The position numbers and the translations under genes were made by a program. From Paraburkholderia tropica (GTDB lineage Bacteria; Pseudomonadota; Gammaproteobacteria; Burkholderiales; Burkholderiaceae), in NCBI RefSeq assembly GCF_900109265.1, contig NZ_FNZM01000010.1, positions 1 through 64,000 of the forward strand: a stretch of DNA of 64,000 bases, written 5' to 3'. The notes under the pieces were generated by a model. The model saw only the letters and a list, made by a program, of their open reading frames with translations. It was not told where the DNA came from and ran no database searches. Shown piece by piece: positions 37,772 through 46,616 of the stretch. Numbering within the stretch: the first letter of the stretch is position 1; each line of letters opens with the position of its first letter.

Positions 37772-37892
37772 CGCTTCCCTGCGCTGGCATTATCCAGATC
37801 AGGTTCAAAGGGTATTTCTCACCCGCGAAATACGCAGCTTGAGCATTCGTATGAATGGTTCGAAGCGGCGCATGACGCAGGACCCCCGCGTA
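37772..37892 (-). ncRNA. TPP riboswitch (THI element) upstream of thiC
   Basis: On the reverse strand the leader shows the conserved TPP-binding parts: GGGGGTCC at the 5' end (near 37889), TGAGAAATACCC (CTGAGA-type pyrimidine-sensing bulge, about 37811-37822), TTTGAACCTGATCTGGATAA and GCCAGCGCAGGGA at the 3' end (about 37774). These match the THI-box consensus nearly base for base. It controls thiC translation or transcription by binding TPP. Confidence 0.95.
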
Positions 37893-37902
37893 AGCAGGCC
37901 AA

Positions 37903-37932
37903 ACGATACACCGCGCTGCGACGATCTGGCAA
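37903..37932 (-). promoter_or_regulatory. Candidate thiC promoter
   Basis: On the reverse strand TTGCCA (37927-37932), an 18-nt spacer and TATCGT (37903-37908) precede the riboswitch by about 10 bases, the right place for a transcription start. Confidence 0.45.
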
Positions 37933-38113
37933 GCGCGAATTCGCGCGCGATGTGGCAGGCGCGGCGCGTTTCGCGCGCGCGCTCATATAGCGATGCGCGC
38001 GGATTTCGCTTTGTTGGGGAGGGAGGAAAAGTGGTGGAAGAACCGCGAAGCCACGGCGCAAAGCGGCGCGTGCTTCGGGTGAAAGCTGCGCGTTACTAGA
38101 GCGATTAGAGCGA

Positions 38114-38521
38114 TTAGAGCGAAAAATCGTCGGCGGCTTCGGGCTGAAACAGGATGCGATCGATCTTGAGCGTTTCGACGGCGCCGCTCGGCGGCGTGAA
38201 GCGCACGGTGTCGCCGCGCTTCGCGCCGAGCAGCGCAAGGCCCGCCGGCGAGAACACGTTCAGGCGTCCGGCTTCGACATTCGCGCCCGCCGGATAAACG
38301 ACCGTGAAAGTCACCGGCTCGCCCGAGCGCTCGCTCACGAGCGTGACCTGCGAATTCATGGTGACGACGTTCGAGGCGACCTTGTGCGCATCGACGATCT
38401 CGGCGCGCTCGAGCAGTTCGTCGAGCATGGCCTGGCGCGCCGGGGCGGCGCCAGGTTCGGCGGCGCATTTTTCGAGGCGGGCGAGATCGAGTTCGGTCAG
38501 ATAACGGATTTTCTTGGACAT
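38114..38521 (-). CDS. rnk: Nucleoside diphosphate kinase regulator (Rnk, GreA/B-like)
   Basis: One hundred and thirty-five residues. A short N-terminal helical region (LTELDLARLEKCAAEPG...LLERAEIVDAHKV) is followed by the GreA/GreB C-terminal FKBP-like fold: VTMNSQVTLVSERSGEPVTFTVVYPAGANVEAGRLNVFSPAGLALLGAKRGDTVRF, ending in a compact IDRILFQPEAADDFSL. Rnk binds RNA polymerase near the secondary channel and affects NDK levels. ATG 38521; the frame extends upstream but without family similarity. Confidence 0.88.
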   Translation of the reverse strand: MSKKIRYLTELDLARLEKCAAEPGAAPARQAMLDELLERAEIVDAHKVASNVVTMNSQVTLVSERSGEPVTFTVVYPAGANVEAGRLNVFSPAGLALLGAKRGDTVRFTPPSGAVETLKIDRILFQPEAADDFSL

Positions 38522-39211
38522 GGCGGTTCTCCCGGCAATCCGGAAAAGTGAAAGGGATGAGGTGAGGGATCGTCGGCCCGGAGCCTGGCCGAACGGCTCC
38601 GGAAGCGGAGGGTGGTTCAGCGCGGGCGCCGGGCGGCGGCTTGCGGGGCGTGGTAGCCGGTGGACTGGCCGGGTTGGCGTGGGCGTCGTCGAGCCAGTGA
38701 GCGGGCCGAGGGGCGCTCTGCCGAATGCGCCGCCCGTGCGCGCACGACCGCGCCGCGCAACGGGCGCGGCGGCGGGCAAACGGCGAGGATCGGGGGCGAT
38801 TGGCGCATCAGTATCGACGAAGCAAAAAAGTGGACGAAAAATCGTCTGAAAGTAAATCGAAAGGATGTGTCATCCTAGCACGGTCTCGAAAATCGGGGGC
38901 GAGGGCGGCCGGATCGACGCTGCGTTTCGCCCGGATCGGGACACCGTTGCGCGCACGCAGCGCCCCCACGCATAAAGGCGCTGCGCGGCGTCCGCAATGA
39001 AGCACGTTGTTGCATAATGCGTGGCGCCCGTCCGAGCTTTCAATCGTGTTTCGGGCGCGTTCAGCTTCGCCCTCATCGGCACGCTCTCTCGCACTTTCGC
39101 TCCGCTCTCCGCCTCCATCATGCCGTCGCGCTTTGCTCGTCCCGTCCCACGTCCGGCGGGATGCCCGTGCTTCGTCCGTTCCCCTTTCAGCGCCGCCACG
39201 GAGCATTGACG
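38522..39211. other. Intergenic stretch, no gene supported
   Basis: About 690 bases upstream of both flanking genes. Frames on both strands are Arg/Ser/Ala-rich shadows of G+C-rich DNA without ribosome sites; an A-rich patch lies at 38820-38860. The downstream transporter could start further upstream in its frame (39017), but that sequence is not membrane-like. Confidence 0.5.
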
Positions 39212-40213
39212 ATGCTGCCCCGTTTGCCTTCCGGCCAGACTGCTTTGTCGCTCGCACAAGGGCTCCTTCTCGGTCTCCTTCAAGCGTTGATACGGGCGGG
39301 CGCCTGGTGCTGGCGCAGTGCGCGCGCCCTGCGCCTGCCGCAGACGCGCAGCGGTCGCGTCGCGCTGTCGCTCGCGGTCGTCTACTTCGTCTGGGGCTCG
39401 ACCTATCTCGGCGTGCACGTCGCGCTCGGCTCGTTTCCGCCGCTCTTGCTCTCGGGCCTGCGCAACCTGCTGGCGGGCATCGGTCTGTTCGTATTCGCGA
39501 TGCGGCGACGCCCCGTCATGCCCACGCTCGCGCAGGTGCGTAACGCGGGTGTCGTCGGCACGCTGCTGGTCGGGCTGTCGAGCGGCATGCTCGCGTACGG
39601 CATGCGCACGGTCGGCACCGGCACGGCGGCCGTGATGGTCGCGACCGTTCCCTTGTTCGCCACGCTGATCGCAGCGGCTGCGGGCCGGCGTGTCGCGAAA
39701 GGCGAATGGGCGGCGGTCGCGCTCGGTCTCGTCGGCATCGCCATTCTGAGTCACGGCGGCGGCGCGAGCGGCACGGCAGGCGGGTCGCTCGCGATTCTCG
39801 GCGGCGCGCTGTTCTGGGCAGTGGGCGCGCATCTGGCGGGACGGCTCGAATTGCCGTCCGATCTCTTCATCGCCACGGCCTTGCAGATCGGCCTCGGCGG
39901 TGCGATCTCGACGCTGGTCGCGTGGATCACCGGCGAGCGCATGGGCACGCTGCACTTCCTGCCGTTCGTCGCCTTCGTTTATCTGATGCTGATCGGCACG
40001 ATGGCCGCGTATGTCGCGTATGGCTATCTGATTCGCCAGACAAGTCCGCTCGTGGCGAGCAGCTGCATGTACGTGAATCCGGTGGTGGCGGTGGCGCTGG
40101 GCGCGGTGATGCTGGGCGAGCCGATCACCACGGGGACGATCGTCGCGACGGTGCTGATTCTCGGCAGCGTCGGACTCTCGTTTTTCTTCGACGACAGGCG
40201 CCGGACAAGCTGA
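39212..40213 (+). CDS. DMT superfamily (EamA) transporter, YedA-like
   Basis: Protein of 333 residues with about ten hydrophobic helices. It has an N-terminal extension of about 45 residues, then two EamA repeats with the signatures VYFVWGSTYLGVHVALGSFPPLLLSGLRNLLAG and YLIRQTSPLVASSCMYVNPVVAVALGAVMLGEPI. This is the YedA-type layout of inner-membrane metabolite exporters; the substrate is unknown. ATG 39212 has GGAG twelve bases upstream. It ends at a terminator shared with the entericidin-like gene. Confidence 0.85.
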   Translation: MLPRLPSGQTALSLAQGLLLGLLQALIRAGAWCWRSARALRLPQTRSGRVALSLAVVYFVWGSTYLGVHVALGSFPPLLLSGLRNLLAGIGLFVFAMRRRPVMPTLAQVRNAGVVGTLLVGLSSGMLAYGMRTVGTGTAAVMVATVPLFATLIAAAAGRRVAKGEWAAVALGLVGIAILSHGGGASGTAGGSLAILGGALFWAVGAHLAGRLELPSDLFIATALQIGLGGAISTLVAWITGERMGTLHFLPFVAFVYLMLIGTMAAYVAYGYLIRQTSPLVASSCMYVNPVVAVALGAVMLGEPITTGTIVATVLILGSVGLSFFFDDRRRTS

Positions 40214-40298
40214 TTCGATCTGCGATTCACGCAGATTGTCCGGATTGCCAGGTGATGGCCAGGTACTGGATTTTCTTCTTGATTCGCCGCAAAACGAT

Positions 40299-40330
40299 GA
40301 AAAACGGCGCGCACAGCGCAGCCGTTTTTC
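40299..40330. terminator. Bidirectional terminator
   Basis: GAAAAACGGC (40299-40308) pairs with GCCGTTTTTC (40321-40330), between the convergent transporter and entericidin-like genes. Confidence 0.82.
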
Positions 40331-40345
40331 ACCGAGGCCCGCCGC

Positions 40346-40483
40346 TTACTTCGCCTGCTCGGCGGTGTTCGAAATGGCGTGACCACCTGAAGAAATATCC
40401 TGGCCAGCGCCCGCCACGGTGTTGCAGGCGGCCAGTGCCGCAGCCGACGCGGCAACGAGAAGCAAGGCAATCAGGCGTTTCAT
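40346..40483 (-). CDS. Entericidin-type small lipoprotein
   Basis: Forty-five residues: MKRLIALLLVAASAAALAAC then NTVAGAGQDISSGGHA and a short tail. Lipobox ALAAC with Cys20, then the NTVxGxGxDI core of EcnA/EcnB entericidins, tiny membrane lipoproteins linked to stationary-phase and osmotic stress. GGAGGAA lies 8 bases before the ATG. It is too short for routine gene lists. In E. coli EcnA and EcnB act as antidote and toxin; here a single gene is seen. Confidence 0.88.
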   Translation of the reverse strand: MKRLIALLLVAASAAALAACNTVAGAGQDISSGGHAISNTAEQAK

Positions 40484-40691
40484 GAGGGATTCCTCCACGA
40501 TTAAGGGAATCCTCCTCCAGCACGCGGCGTGCCTGACGCCGTTTCTCTCCCTCCCGATTCTGCTTCGAGCCCTTGTTTCAAGGGCTATTTGCGATTTTTC
40601 CGCCAGATTGTCCGCGTGCTCGGGACCGCTGCTTGCGCATAGCGAATTGCCACATCAGCCGCATCCAGGGGAAAAACGGGAGAACGACGCC

Positions 40692-40853
40692 ATGCTTCAT
40701 TACGCCATCGTCTTTTTCGTGATCGCGCTCATTGCCGCCGTGTTCGGCTTCACCGGCATTGCGGCGGGCGCGGCGGAAATCGCCAAGATCCTGTTTTACG
40801 TCTTCCTCGTCGTGTTCGTCGTCACGCTGCTGCTCGGCGTGCTGCGCGGCTAG
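40692..40853 (+). CDS. DUF1328 small membrane protein (YtjA family)
   Basis: Fifty-three residues with two hydrophobic helices (HYAIVFFVIALIAAVFGFTGI and KILFYVFLVVFVVTLLLGV). Family proteins are called UPF0391; function is unknown. GGGAGA lies 9 bases before the ATG. Together with entericidin, ferritin-like protein and Gly-zipper lipoprotein it gives the neighbourhood a stress-response flavour. Confidence 0.85.
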   Translation: MLHYAIVFFVIALIAAVFGFTGIAAGAAEIAKILFYVFLVVFVVTLLLGVLRG

Positions 40854-40924
40854 CGGCCGGTAGTCGCCGTCCGCGACCGCGCGCGAACCCAAGTCAGCCT
40901 GCCAACCGTTCGAAGGAGAGTCAG

Positions 40925-41467
40925 ATGTCGAAGTCACACGCTTCGTTTGAGATCGATCTGAAACGCGTGCGCGAAGATGCGCGACGCAATCTGGAGCAAG
41001 GCCCGGTCACGCCGGGCTACGGCGCGGACCGCGAAACCGTGCTCAAGCTGCTCAACGATTCGCTCGCCACCGAGCTTGTTTGCGTGCTGCGCTACAAGCG
41101 GCACTACTTCATGGCGAAGGGGATCGAATCGGAATCGGTGGCGGCCGAGTTTCTCGAGCACGCGACCGAGGAAGAACAGCACGCGGACATGCTCGCCGCG
41201 CGCATCGTGCAGCTTGGCGGCGAGCCGGATTTTTCGCCCGCGCACCTCGTCGAGCATTCGCATTCCGAGTACAAGGAGGGCAAGGACCTGCACGACATGA
41301 TTCGCGAGAATCTGATCGCCGAGCGCATTGCGATCGAGAGTTATCGCGCGATCATTCATTACCTCGGCGACAGCGACACCACCACGCGGCGCATTTTCGA
41401 GGAGATTCTCGCCGTCGAGGAAGAGCATGCCGACGACATGACCGATCTGCTCGATTCGGGCAAATAG
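40925..41467 (+). CDS. Ferritin-like protein (bacterioferritin/Dps-type)
   Basis: One hundred and eighty residues forming a four-helix bundle. Iron ligands of the ferritin-like fold are visible: LATELVCVLRYKRHY (Glu), EFLEHATEEEQHADML (ExxH), NLIAERIAIESYRAIIHYL (Glu) and EEILAVEEEHADDM (ExxH). The pattern of Glu/His pairs fits a di-iron oxidation site and storage in a shell; the length is slightly above typical bacterioferritin. GAAGGAG lies just before the ATG. Confidence 0.88.
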   Translation: MSKSHASFEIDLKRVREDARRNLEQGPVTPGYGADRETVLKLLNDSLATELVCVLRYKRHYFMAKGIESESVAAEFLEHATEEEQHADMLAARIVQLGGEPDFSPAHLVEHSHSEYKEGKDLHDMIRENLIAERIAIESYRAIIHYLGDSDTTTRRIFEEILAVEEEHADDMTDLLDSGK

Positions 41468-41497
41468 GCGTGTCGGCGGCGGGATTTGCCGTGACGG

Positions 41498-42709
41498 TCA
41501 GGAAGTCTGCGCGCTCGCGTTCACGCGCGGGCGCGTGGCGAAATGCACCCACGCGGCCAGCGCCGTGAAGCCGAGTCCCGCCACGCACACGCCGACCCAG
41601 CCGAACGCATGCCACGTCGCGGCGCCCACGGCCGAACCGGTCGCGCCGCCGATGAAATAGCAGACCATGAACACGGTGTTCACGCGGCTGCGCGCTTCGG
41701 GCCGCAGTGCGTAGATGCGCGACTGATTCGAAATCTGCGCGGCCTGCACGCCGACGTCGAGCACCACGACGCCGATCACCAGACCGATCAGGCTTTTGCC
41801 CGAGAACGCGAAGATCACGAACGCGAGCGCCATCAGCGCGATCGACATCGTGATGACCGCACGCGGTCCGCGTTTGTCCGCCGAGCGTCCGGCCCACGGC
41901 GCGGCCAGCGCGCCCGCCGCGCCGACGATGCCGAACAGCCCCGCGACCTGCGGCCCGAGATGGAACGGCTCGCCCGCGAGCAGCAGCGTGAGCACGGGCC
42001 AGAACAGGCTGAACGCGGCGAACAGGCAGGCGCCCGTCGCCGACGCCTCGCGCAGTCCGCGTAATTCCACCGCCAGATGCCACATCGAGCCGAGCAGCTT
42101 GCCGTAGCTCAGCGTCGACGTCGGCCGGCTCTTCGGCAATTTCTTGATGATGACGACGGCGAGACAGAGCAGCACCACGATCGACGCGCCGAACACCGAG
42201 CGCCAGCCGAAATACTGGCCGACGAAACCGGCGGCGGTCCGCGCAAGCAGAATGCCGATCAGCAAGCCGCTCATGACGGTGCCGACGGCGTGGCCACGCC
42301 CTTCGGGCGGCGCGAGTTCGGCGGCGAACGGCACGGCTTGCTGCGCGATGGTCGAGAGCACGCCCATGGCGAGGCTCGCGCCAATCAGCACGGGCAGCGT
42401 GGGCGCGGTCGTGGCGACGAGCAGCGCGCAGCAGAGCAGCGCGGTCTGCATCAGGATGATGCGGCGGCGGTCGAAGCGGTCGCCGAGCGGCGCGAGCAGC
42501 AGCATGCCGGCGGCGTAGCCGAGCTGCGTCGCGGCGGGCACCGCGCCGATCCATGCCGCGCCGCCCGGGAAGGCCTGGCGGAAGTCGTCGAGCAGCGGCT
42601 GGTTGTAATAGATGTTCGCGACCGAAATGCCCGCGATGGTCGCGAGCAAAAGCAGGAGGCCGCGCAACGACCGGCTGTCGCCGGCGGTAGCGGATTCGGA
42701 TGTGGGCAT
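41498..42709 (-). CDS. MFS transporter (YnfM/arabinose-efflux-like)
   Basis: Protein of 403 residues with 12 hydrophobic helices and MFS loop motifs: AGMLLLAPLGDRFDRRRIILMQTALL after helix 2 and AAPWAGRSADKRGPR between halves. Residues such as NIYYNQPLLDDFRQAF and GSTIAQQAVPF-like sequence (VLSTIAQQAVPFAAELAPPEGRGHAVG) fit the YfcJ/YnfM drug/sugar efflux group. Substrate not predictable. It is on the opposite strand to the ferritin-like gene with 30 bases between stops. Confidence 0.85.
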   Translation of the reverse strand: MPTSESATAGDSRSLRGLLLLLATIAGISVANIYYNQPLLDDFRQAFPGGAAWIGAVPAATQLGYAAGMLLLAPLGDRFDRRRIILMQTALLCCALLVATTAPTLPVLIGASLAMGVLSTIAQQAVPFAAELAPPEGRGHAVGTVMSGLLIGILLARTAAGFVGQYFGWRSVFGASIVVLLCLAVVIIKKLPKSRPTSTLSYGKLLGSMWHLAVELRGLREASATGACLFAAFSLFWPVLTLLLAGEPFHLGPQVAGLFGIVGAAGALAAPWAGRSADKRGPRAVITMSIALMALAFVIFAFSGKSLIGLVIGVVVLDVGVQAAQISNQSRIYALRPEARSRVNTVFMVCYFIGGATGSAVGAATWHAFGWVGVCVAGLGFTALAAWVHFATRPRVNASAQTS

Positions 42710-42872
42710 GGGCGCTGGGTCGGCCGTTCGCGGCGGAACGGCCCGATACGTAAAGGGCAGCCCGGCGCGGGGCCGGGCGTGCCGATCATACCGGAGCGCG
42801 GGGGTTTCTGCTGGCGCCGCTCCGTCGCTGCGGATGCCGTTGCGCGCGAGCCTGACGATGGTCAGACACCGC

Positions 42873-43706
42873 TCAGGCGATCAATTCGCCCGACGGTTCG
42901 TGAAACGGATACGGGCCGTCCGAGGGCTCCACATAAGCGTGATGCGTGACGATGCCGCGCGCGGCGTCGTAGCGGTGCAGCGCGAAGGCGGGCGGTTCGA
43001 GCGTGAACGAGGAGGGTGCATCGGCCGCGAGATCGAGCGTGACCTGATGCGCGGGCGCGGGCACCGCGCTGGCGATGGTGCCGCCGAAGCGCACGAACAT
43101 CGGCCGGTGCACATGGCCGCAGAGCACGCGCTCCACGTTCGGATGCTGCGCGATCAGCGCTTCGAGCGCGCGCGCGGCGGGCTCGTCGAGACGGATCGCA
43201 TCCATATGCGCGATGCCGCAATCGAACGGCGGATGATGGAGCGCGACGATCACCGGACGCCCGCGCGCCGCGTCGAGTTGCTGCGCGAGCCAGCCCAGCC
43301 GCGCCTCGCAGAGCGTGCCGCCGCTGCGGCCCGGCTGCATCGAATCGAGCGCGATCACGCGCAGCGCACCGAGATCGACGACGTATTGCACGAAATCGCC
43401 GGGCGCGCGCGCCTGCAGTTCGGCGCGTTCGCCGAACACCTCGCGCAAGCCCTCGCGTCCGTCGTGATTGCCGATCAACAGCCAGTAGGGAATCGCCAGC
43501 GTGTCGAGCAGCGTTTTCAGATGCCGATACTCGTCGGCGCTGCCGCAATCGACCAGATCGCCGGTGATGAGCACCGCGTCGGGACGCGGCGCGAGCGCGT
43601 TGAGCCGCGCAATCGTGCGCGCGAATTGCGCGGCGGTATCGACGCGCCGGTACGCGAGCGCGCCCGGCGGCTTGATGTGCAGATCGCTGATCTGGGCGAG
43701 CAGCAT
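42873..43706 (-). CDS. CpdA/GpdQ-type metallophosphodiesterase
   Basis: Cytoplasmic calcineurin-like phosphodiesterase of 277 residues. All metal-binding motifs are present: QISDLHI (DxH), ITGDLVD (GD), IGNHDG (GNHD), HHPPFDCGI and CGHVHRP. Class III cyclic-nucleotide or glycerophosphodiester phosphodiesterases have this order. It closes a LacI-regulated ABC import operon and lies 20 bases after the ATPase gene, so it probably cleaves the imported compound, which would then be a phosphodiester. That link is an inference from position. Confidence 0.85.
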   Translation of the reverse strand: MLLAQISDLHIKPPGALAYRRVDTAAQFARTIARLNALAPRPDAVLITGDLVDCGSADEYRHLKTLLDTLAIPYWLLIGNHDGREGLREVFGERAELQARAPGDFVQYVVDLGALRVIALDSMQPGRSGGTLCEARLGWLAQQLDAARGRPVIVALHHPPFDCGIAHMDAIRLDEPAARALEALIAQHPNVERVLCGHVHRPMFVRFGGTIASAVPAPAHQVTLDLAADAPSSFTLEPPAFALHRYDAARGIVTHHAYVEPSDGPYPFHEPSGELIA

Positions 43707-43726
43707 GTTGACCTCGATTGTAAAAG

Positions 43727-44779
43727 TTACGCGAGCGCGATCAGCGCTTCCGGTGCGATGGCGATGCCCACGGGCGTGCCGCGCGCGAGTTCGATGCGGC
43801 CCGCCACGTCGATGAACAGCGCATCGGGCGCGGCGCCGCCGATCGTCAGGCGCGTGCGTTCGCCGAGAAACGTCGCTTGCTCGATCGTGCCGCGCAGCGC
43901 GGCGGCGGCGGGATCGGCGAGCGTGGCGTCTTCGGGGCGGAAAAAGAGTTCGTTCGCGCCGCTGCGGCTGTTGCCCGGCGCGCGGACCGCGCCGCCCGTG
44001 GTGCAGAGCATGCCGTCGCGCCACTCGCCCGCGAGGCGATTGAGCGTGCCGATGAACTGCGCCACCGCGCGGCTCGCGGGTCGGTAATAGATGTCGCGCG
44101 GCGTGCCGATCTGCTCGATGCGGCCATGGCTCATCACGACGATGCGGTCGCCGAGTTCCATCGCTTCGGCCTGGTCGTGCGTGACGTAGACGGTCGTCAC
44201 GCCCAGCTCGCGCAGCAGCGTGTTCATTTCGCCGCGCAGCGTGTCGCGCAGACGCGCGTCGAGCGCGGTCAGCGGTTCGTCGAGCAGCAGCACGCGCGGG
44301 CGCGGCGCGAGCGCACGCGCTAGCGCGACACGCTGGCGCTGGCCGCCGGAAAGCTGCGAAACGGGTTTGTCGGCGTGCGCTTCGAGACGCATCATCGTGA
44401 GCAGGGCGTCGACACGTTCGCGCGCGTCCGCGCCGCTCACGCGCTGAATCTTCAGACCGTAGCCGATATTCCCGCGCACGTTGAGGTTCGGAAACAGCGC
44501 GTAATTCTGGAACACCATGCCGACCTTGCGGCGCTCGATGGGCAGGGCCGTGACGTCGTCGTCGCCGAACGCCACGCGGCCGCCCGCGTCGGGCGTCTCG
44601 AGGCCGGCGATCAGACGCAGCGTCGTGGTCTTGCCGCAGCCCGACGGGCCGAGCAGCACGAGCGTCTCGCCCGCGCCGATGCTCAGGTCGAGCGGCTCCA
44701 GCACGCGCGTGCCGCGAAACGTTTTCGCGCACTGCGTGAGCGTGATCGGCATCGAGTCGAGTTTCATTGCGGGCTTCAT
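43727..44779 (-). CDS. ABC importer ATPase (PotA/FbpC-like)
   Basis: Cytoplasmic ATPase of 350 residues. Walker A GPSGCGKTT, signature LSGGQRQRVALARALAP, Walker B LLLDEPLTALD, H-loop VTHDQAEAM, and a C-terminal TOBE/OB regulatory region (about 245-350). The class serves spermidine/putrescine, iron(III) and 2-aminoethylphosphonate importers. Its ATG overlaps the stop of the permease upstream (ATGA, 44776-44779). Substrate cannot be fixed by sequence. Confidence 0.92.
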   Translation of the reverse strand: MKPAMKLDSMPITLTQCAKTFRGTRVLEPLDLSIGAGETLVLLGPSGCGKTTTLRLIAGLETPDAGGRVAFGDDDVTALPIERRKVGMVFQNYALFPNLNVRGNIGYGLKIQRVSGADARERVDALLTMMRLEAHADKPVSQLSGGQRQRVALARALAPRPRVLLLDEPLTALDARLRDTLRGEMNTLLRELGVTTVYVTHDQAEAMELGDRIVVMSHGRIEQIGTPRDIYYRPASRAVAQFIGTLNRLAGEWRDGMLCTTGGAVRAPGNSRSGANELFFRPEDATLADPAAAALRGTIEQATFLGERTRLTIGGAAPDALFIDVAGRIELARGTPVGIAIAPEALIALA

Positions 44780-45690
44780 TCGGCTTCCTCAGTATGAGCG
44801 GCTTGCGCGGCGGCGGCGCGCTTCGTCTGGGCGCCCGTCGCCTCCACGCCGAGCCACTGCATCGCCACCAGCAGCGGCATCGTCATGATGAAAAACAGGA
44901 TCGTGTACGCGCTGCCGACTTCGATGCGCAGCGACGCGTAGGTATCGGCGAGACCGACGGGCAGCGTCTTGGTGTCGGGCGTGTGCAGCATCCACGTCAG
45001 GTTGAATTCGCCGATCGAGAGCGTGAGCACCGCGAGCGCGCCCGCCACGATGCCGGGCCGCGCGTTCGGCAGCACGATCGTCATGAAGCGCTGCACGAAG
45101 TTCGCGCCGAGGCTCGCCGCGCCTTCTTCGAGCGTGCGCAGATCGCCGGAGGCGCACACGGCCGCCACCGGCCGCACCATGAACGGCAGCGTGAACACCA
45201 CGTGCCCGACCACGATGAAGGCCGCGCTCATGCGGAACGCGGAGAAACCGCCGTAGACCACCAGCAGCGCGAGCGCCGAGGCGAGGCCGGGCAGCGCGAC
45301 GGGCATCACGAGCAACTCTTCGATCACGCGCGAGAGACGCGTGCGGCTGCGCGCGAGCGCATAACCGGCGGGCACGCCCGCGACGAGCGTGACGGCGAGC
45401 GTCGCGGCCGCGACTTCGAGCGAGAGAAACACGGAGTCGTGATACTGCGTCCAGACCTGGTCGAGCCAGCGCAGCGTGAGGCCGCTCGCCACGCCGCGAA
45501 AATAGTTGACGGTGAGGCCCGCGAGAATCGACATCACGACCGGCACCACGAGGAAGGCGCAGGTGGCGAGCGTGATGGCCCATTGCGCGGCGGCGAGCCA
45601 CGCGCGCGCGCCGGGCCAGACGAGGCGTTTGCGGCGCGCGGCGGGCGGCAGGGACGGAGAAGAGGAAGAGGACGTGGCGATCGTATTCAT
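44776..45690 (-). CDS. ABC importer permease, second subunit
   Basis: Protein of 304 residues with about six hydrophobic helices and the EAA loop EEGAASLGANFVQRFMTIVLPNARPGI (contact with ATPase). The ATG 45690 is read as MNTIATSS followed by a Ser/Pro-rich cytoplasmic start. In the frame of a longer ORF, but the upstream gene is a separate permease. PotC/PhnV-like. Confidence 0.88.
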   Translation of the reverse strand: MNTIATSSSSSPSLPPAARRKRLVWPGARAWLAAAQWAITLATCAFLVVPVVMSILAGLTVNYFRGVASGLTLRWLDQVWTQYHDSVFLSLEVAAATLAVTLVAGVPAGYALARSRTRLSRVIEELLVMPVALPGLASALALLVVYGGFSAFRMSAAFIVVGHVVFTLPFMVRPVAAVCASGDLRTLEEGAASLGANFVQRFMTIVLPNARPGIVAGALAVLTLSIGEFNLTWMLHTPDTKTLPVGLADTYASLRIEVGSAYTILFFIMTMPLLVAMQWLGVEATGAQTKRAAAAQAAHTEEAE

Positions 45691-45740
45691 GCTTCGTTCG
45701 GATGACGTCGAGGATGCGGCGGTGTCGAGGGTGGCGCGGC

Positions 45741-46565
45741 TCACGCCGTTGCCGCCACCGAGGCGCCCGTCAGGCTGCGCGCGAGCGTGAGCACGGCCCA
45801 CGTCACCGCGCCGAGCACGATCGACAGACCGGCCGCCGTCACCATGTTCGCGTTGAGCGTGAACTCGGTGTAGATGGTCATCGGCAGCACGTCGATGTCG
45901 GTGGCGAGCGTGAAGGCGGTGCCGAAGGCGCCCATCGCGGTGGCGAAGCACACGGCGCCCGCCGCGATCAGGCCGGGCGCGAGCGCGGGCAGGATCACGT
46001 CGCGCATGACGCGCCACGGCGACGCGCCGAGCGAGCGCGCGGCTTCTTCGAGCGAGGCGTCGAGCTGGCCCGCGACCGCCATCACCGTGACGATCACGCG
46101 CGGAATCGAGAAGTACAGATAGCCCGCGAACAGGCCGGCCATCGAATAGGCGAACACCCAGCGTTCGCCGGTGAAGCGCAGCGCGAGCGCGCCGATCAGG
46201 CCCTGGCGTCCCGCGAGCATGATCACCATGAAGCCGACCACCACGCCTGGAAACGCGAGCGGAAACGTGAGCAGGGCGACCAGCGCGCGTCGGCCCGCGA
46301 AACGGCGGCGCGCGAGCAGGAGGCCGCAGATCGTCGAGATCGCGAGCGTCGCGGCCGTGACGGCGGCGGAGAGCAGCACCGTCGCGAGCAGCGCGCTCAT
46401 GTAGTGGCCGTTGCTGAGCAGTGCGGTGTAGGTGGCGAACAGATGGCCGTCGGCGCTGACCTGGACGAGCGCCACCATCGGCAGCAGCCAGAACGCGAGG
46501 AAGATCGCGAGCGCGGGCGCGATGAGCGCCACGCGCCAGCGCAGGGGAAACGTGAGATCGTGCAT
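45741..46565 (-). CDS. ABC importer permease, first subunit
   Basis: Protein of 274 residues with about six hydrophobic helices and EAA loop EEAARSLGASPWRVMRDVILPALAPGL. PotB/PhnU-like. It is 50 bases downstream of the binding-protein gene and 50 bases before the second permease gene, within one transcription unit. Confidence 0.88.
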   Translation of the reverse strand: MHDLTFPLRWRVALIAPALAIFLAFWLLPMVALVQVSADGHLFATYTALLSNGHYMSALLATVLLSAAVTAATLAISTICGLLLARRRFAGRRALVALLTFPLAFPGVVVGFMVIMLAGRQGLIGALALRFTGERWVFAYSMAGLFAGYLYFSIPRVIVTVMAVAGQLDASLEEAARSLGASPWRVMRDVILPALAPGLIAAGAVCFATAMGAFGTAFTLATDIDVLPMTIYTEFTLNANMVTAAGLSIVLGAVTWAVLTLARSLTGASVAATA

Positions 46566-46616
46566 GGCGAAACGAAAGTGGACGAACGTGGCGGGTGTGG
46601 CGAACTCAGCGCGCGC

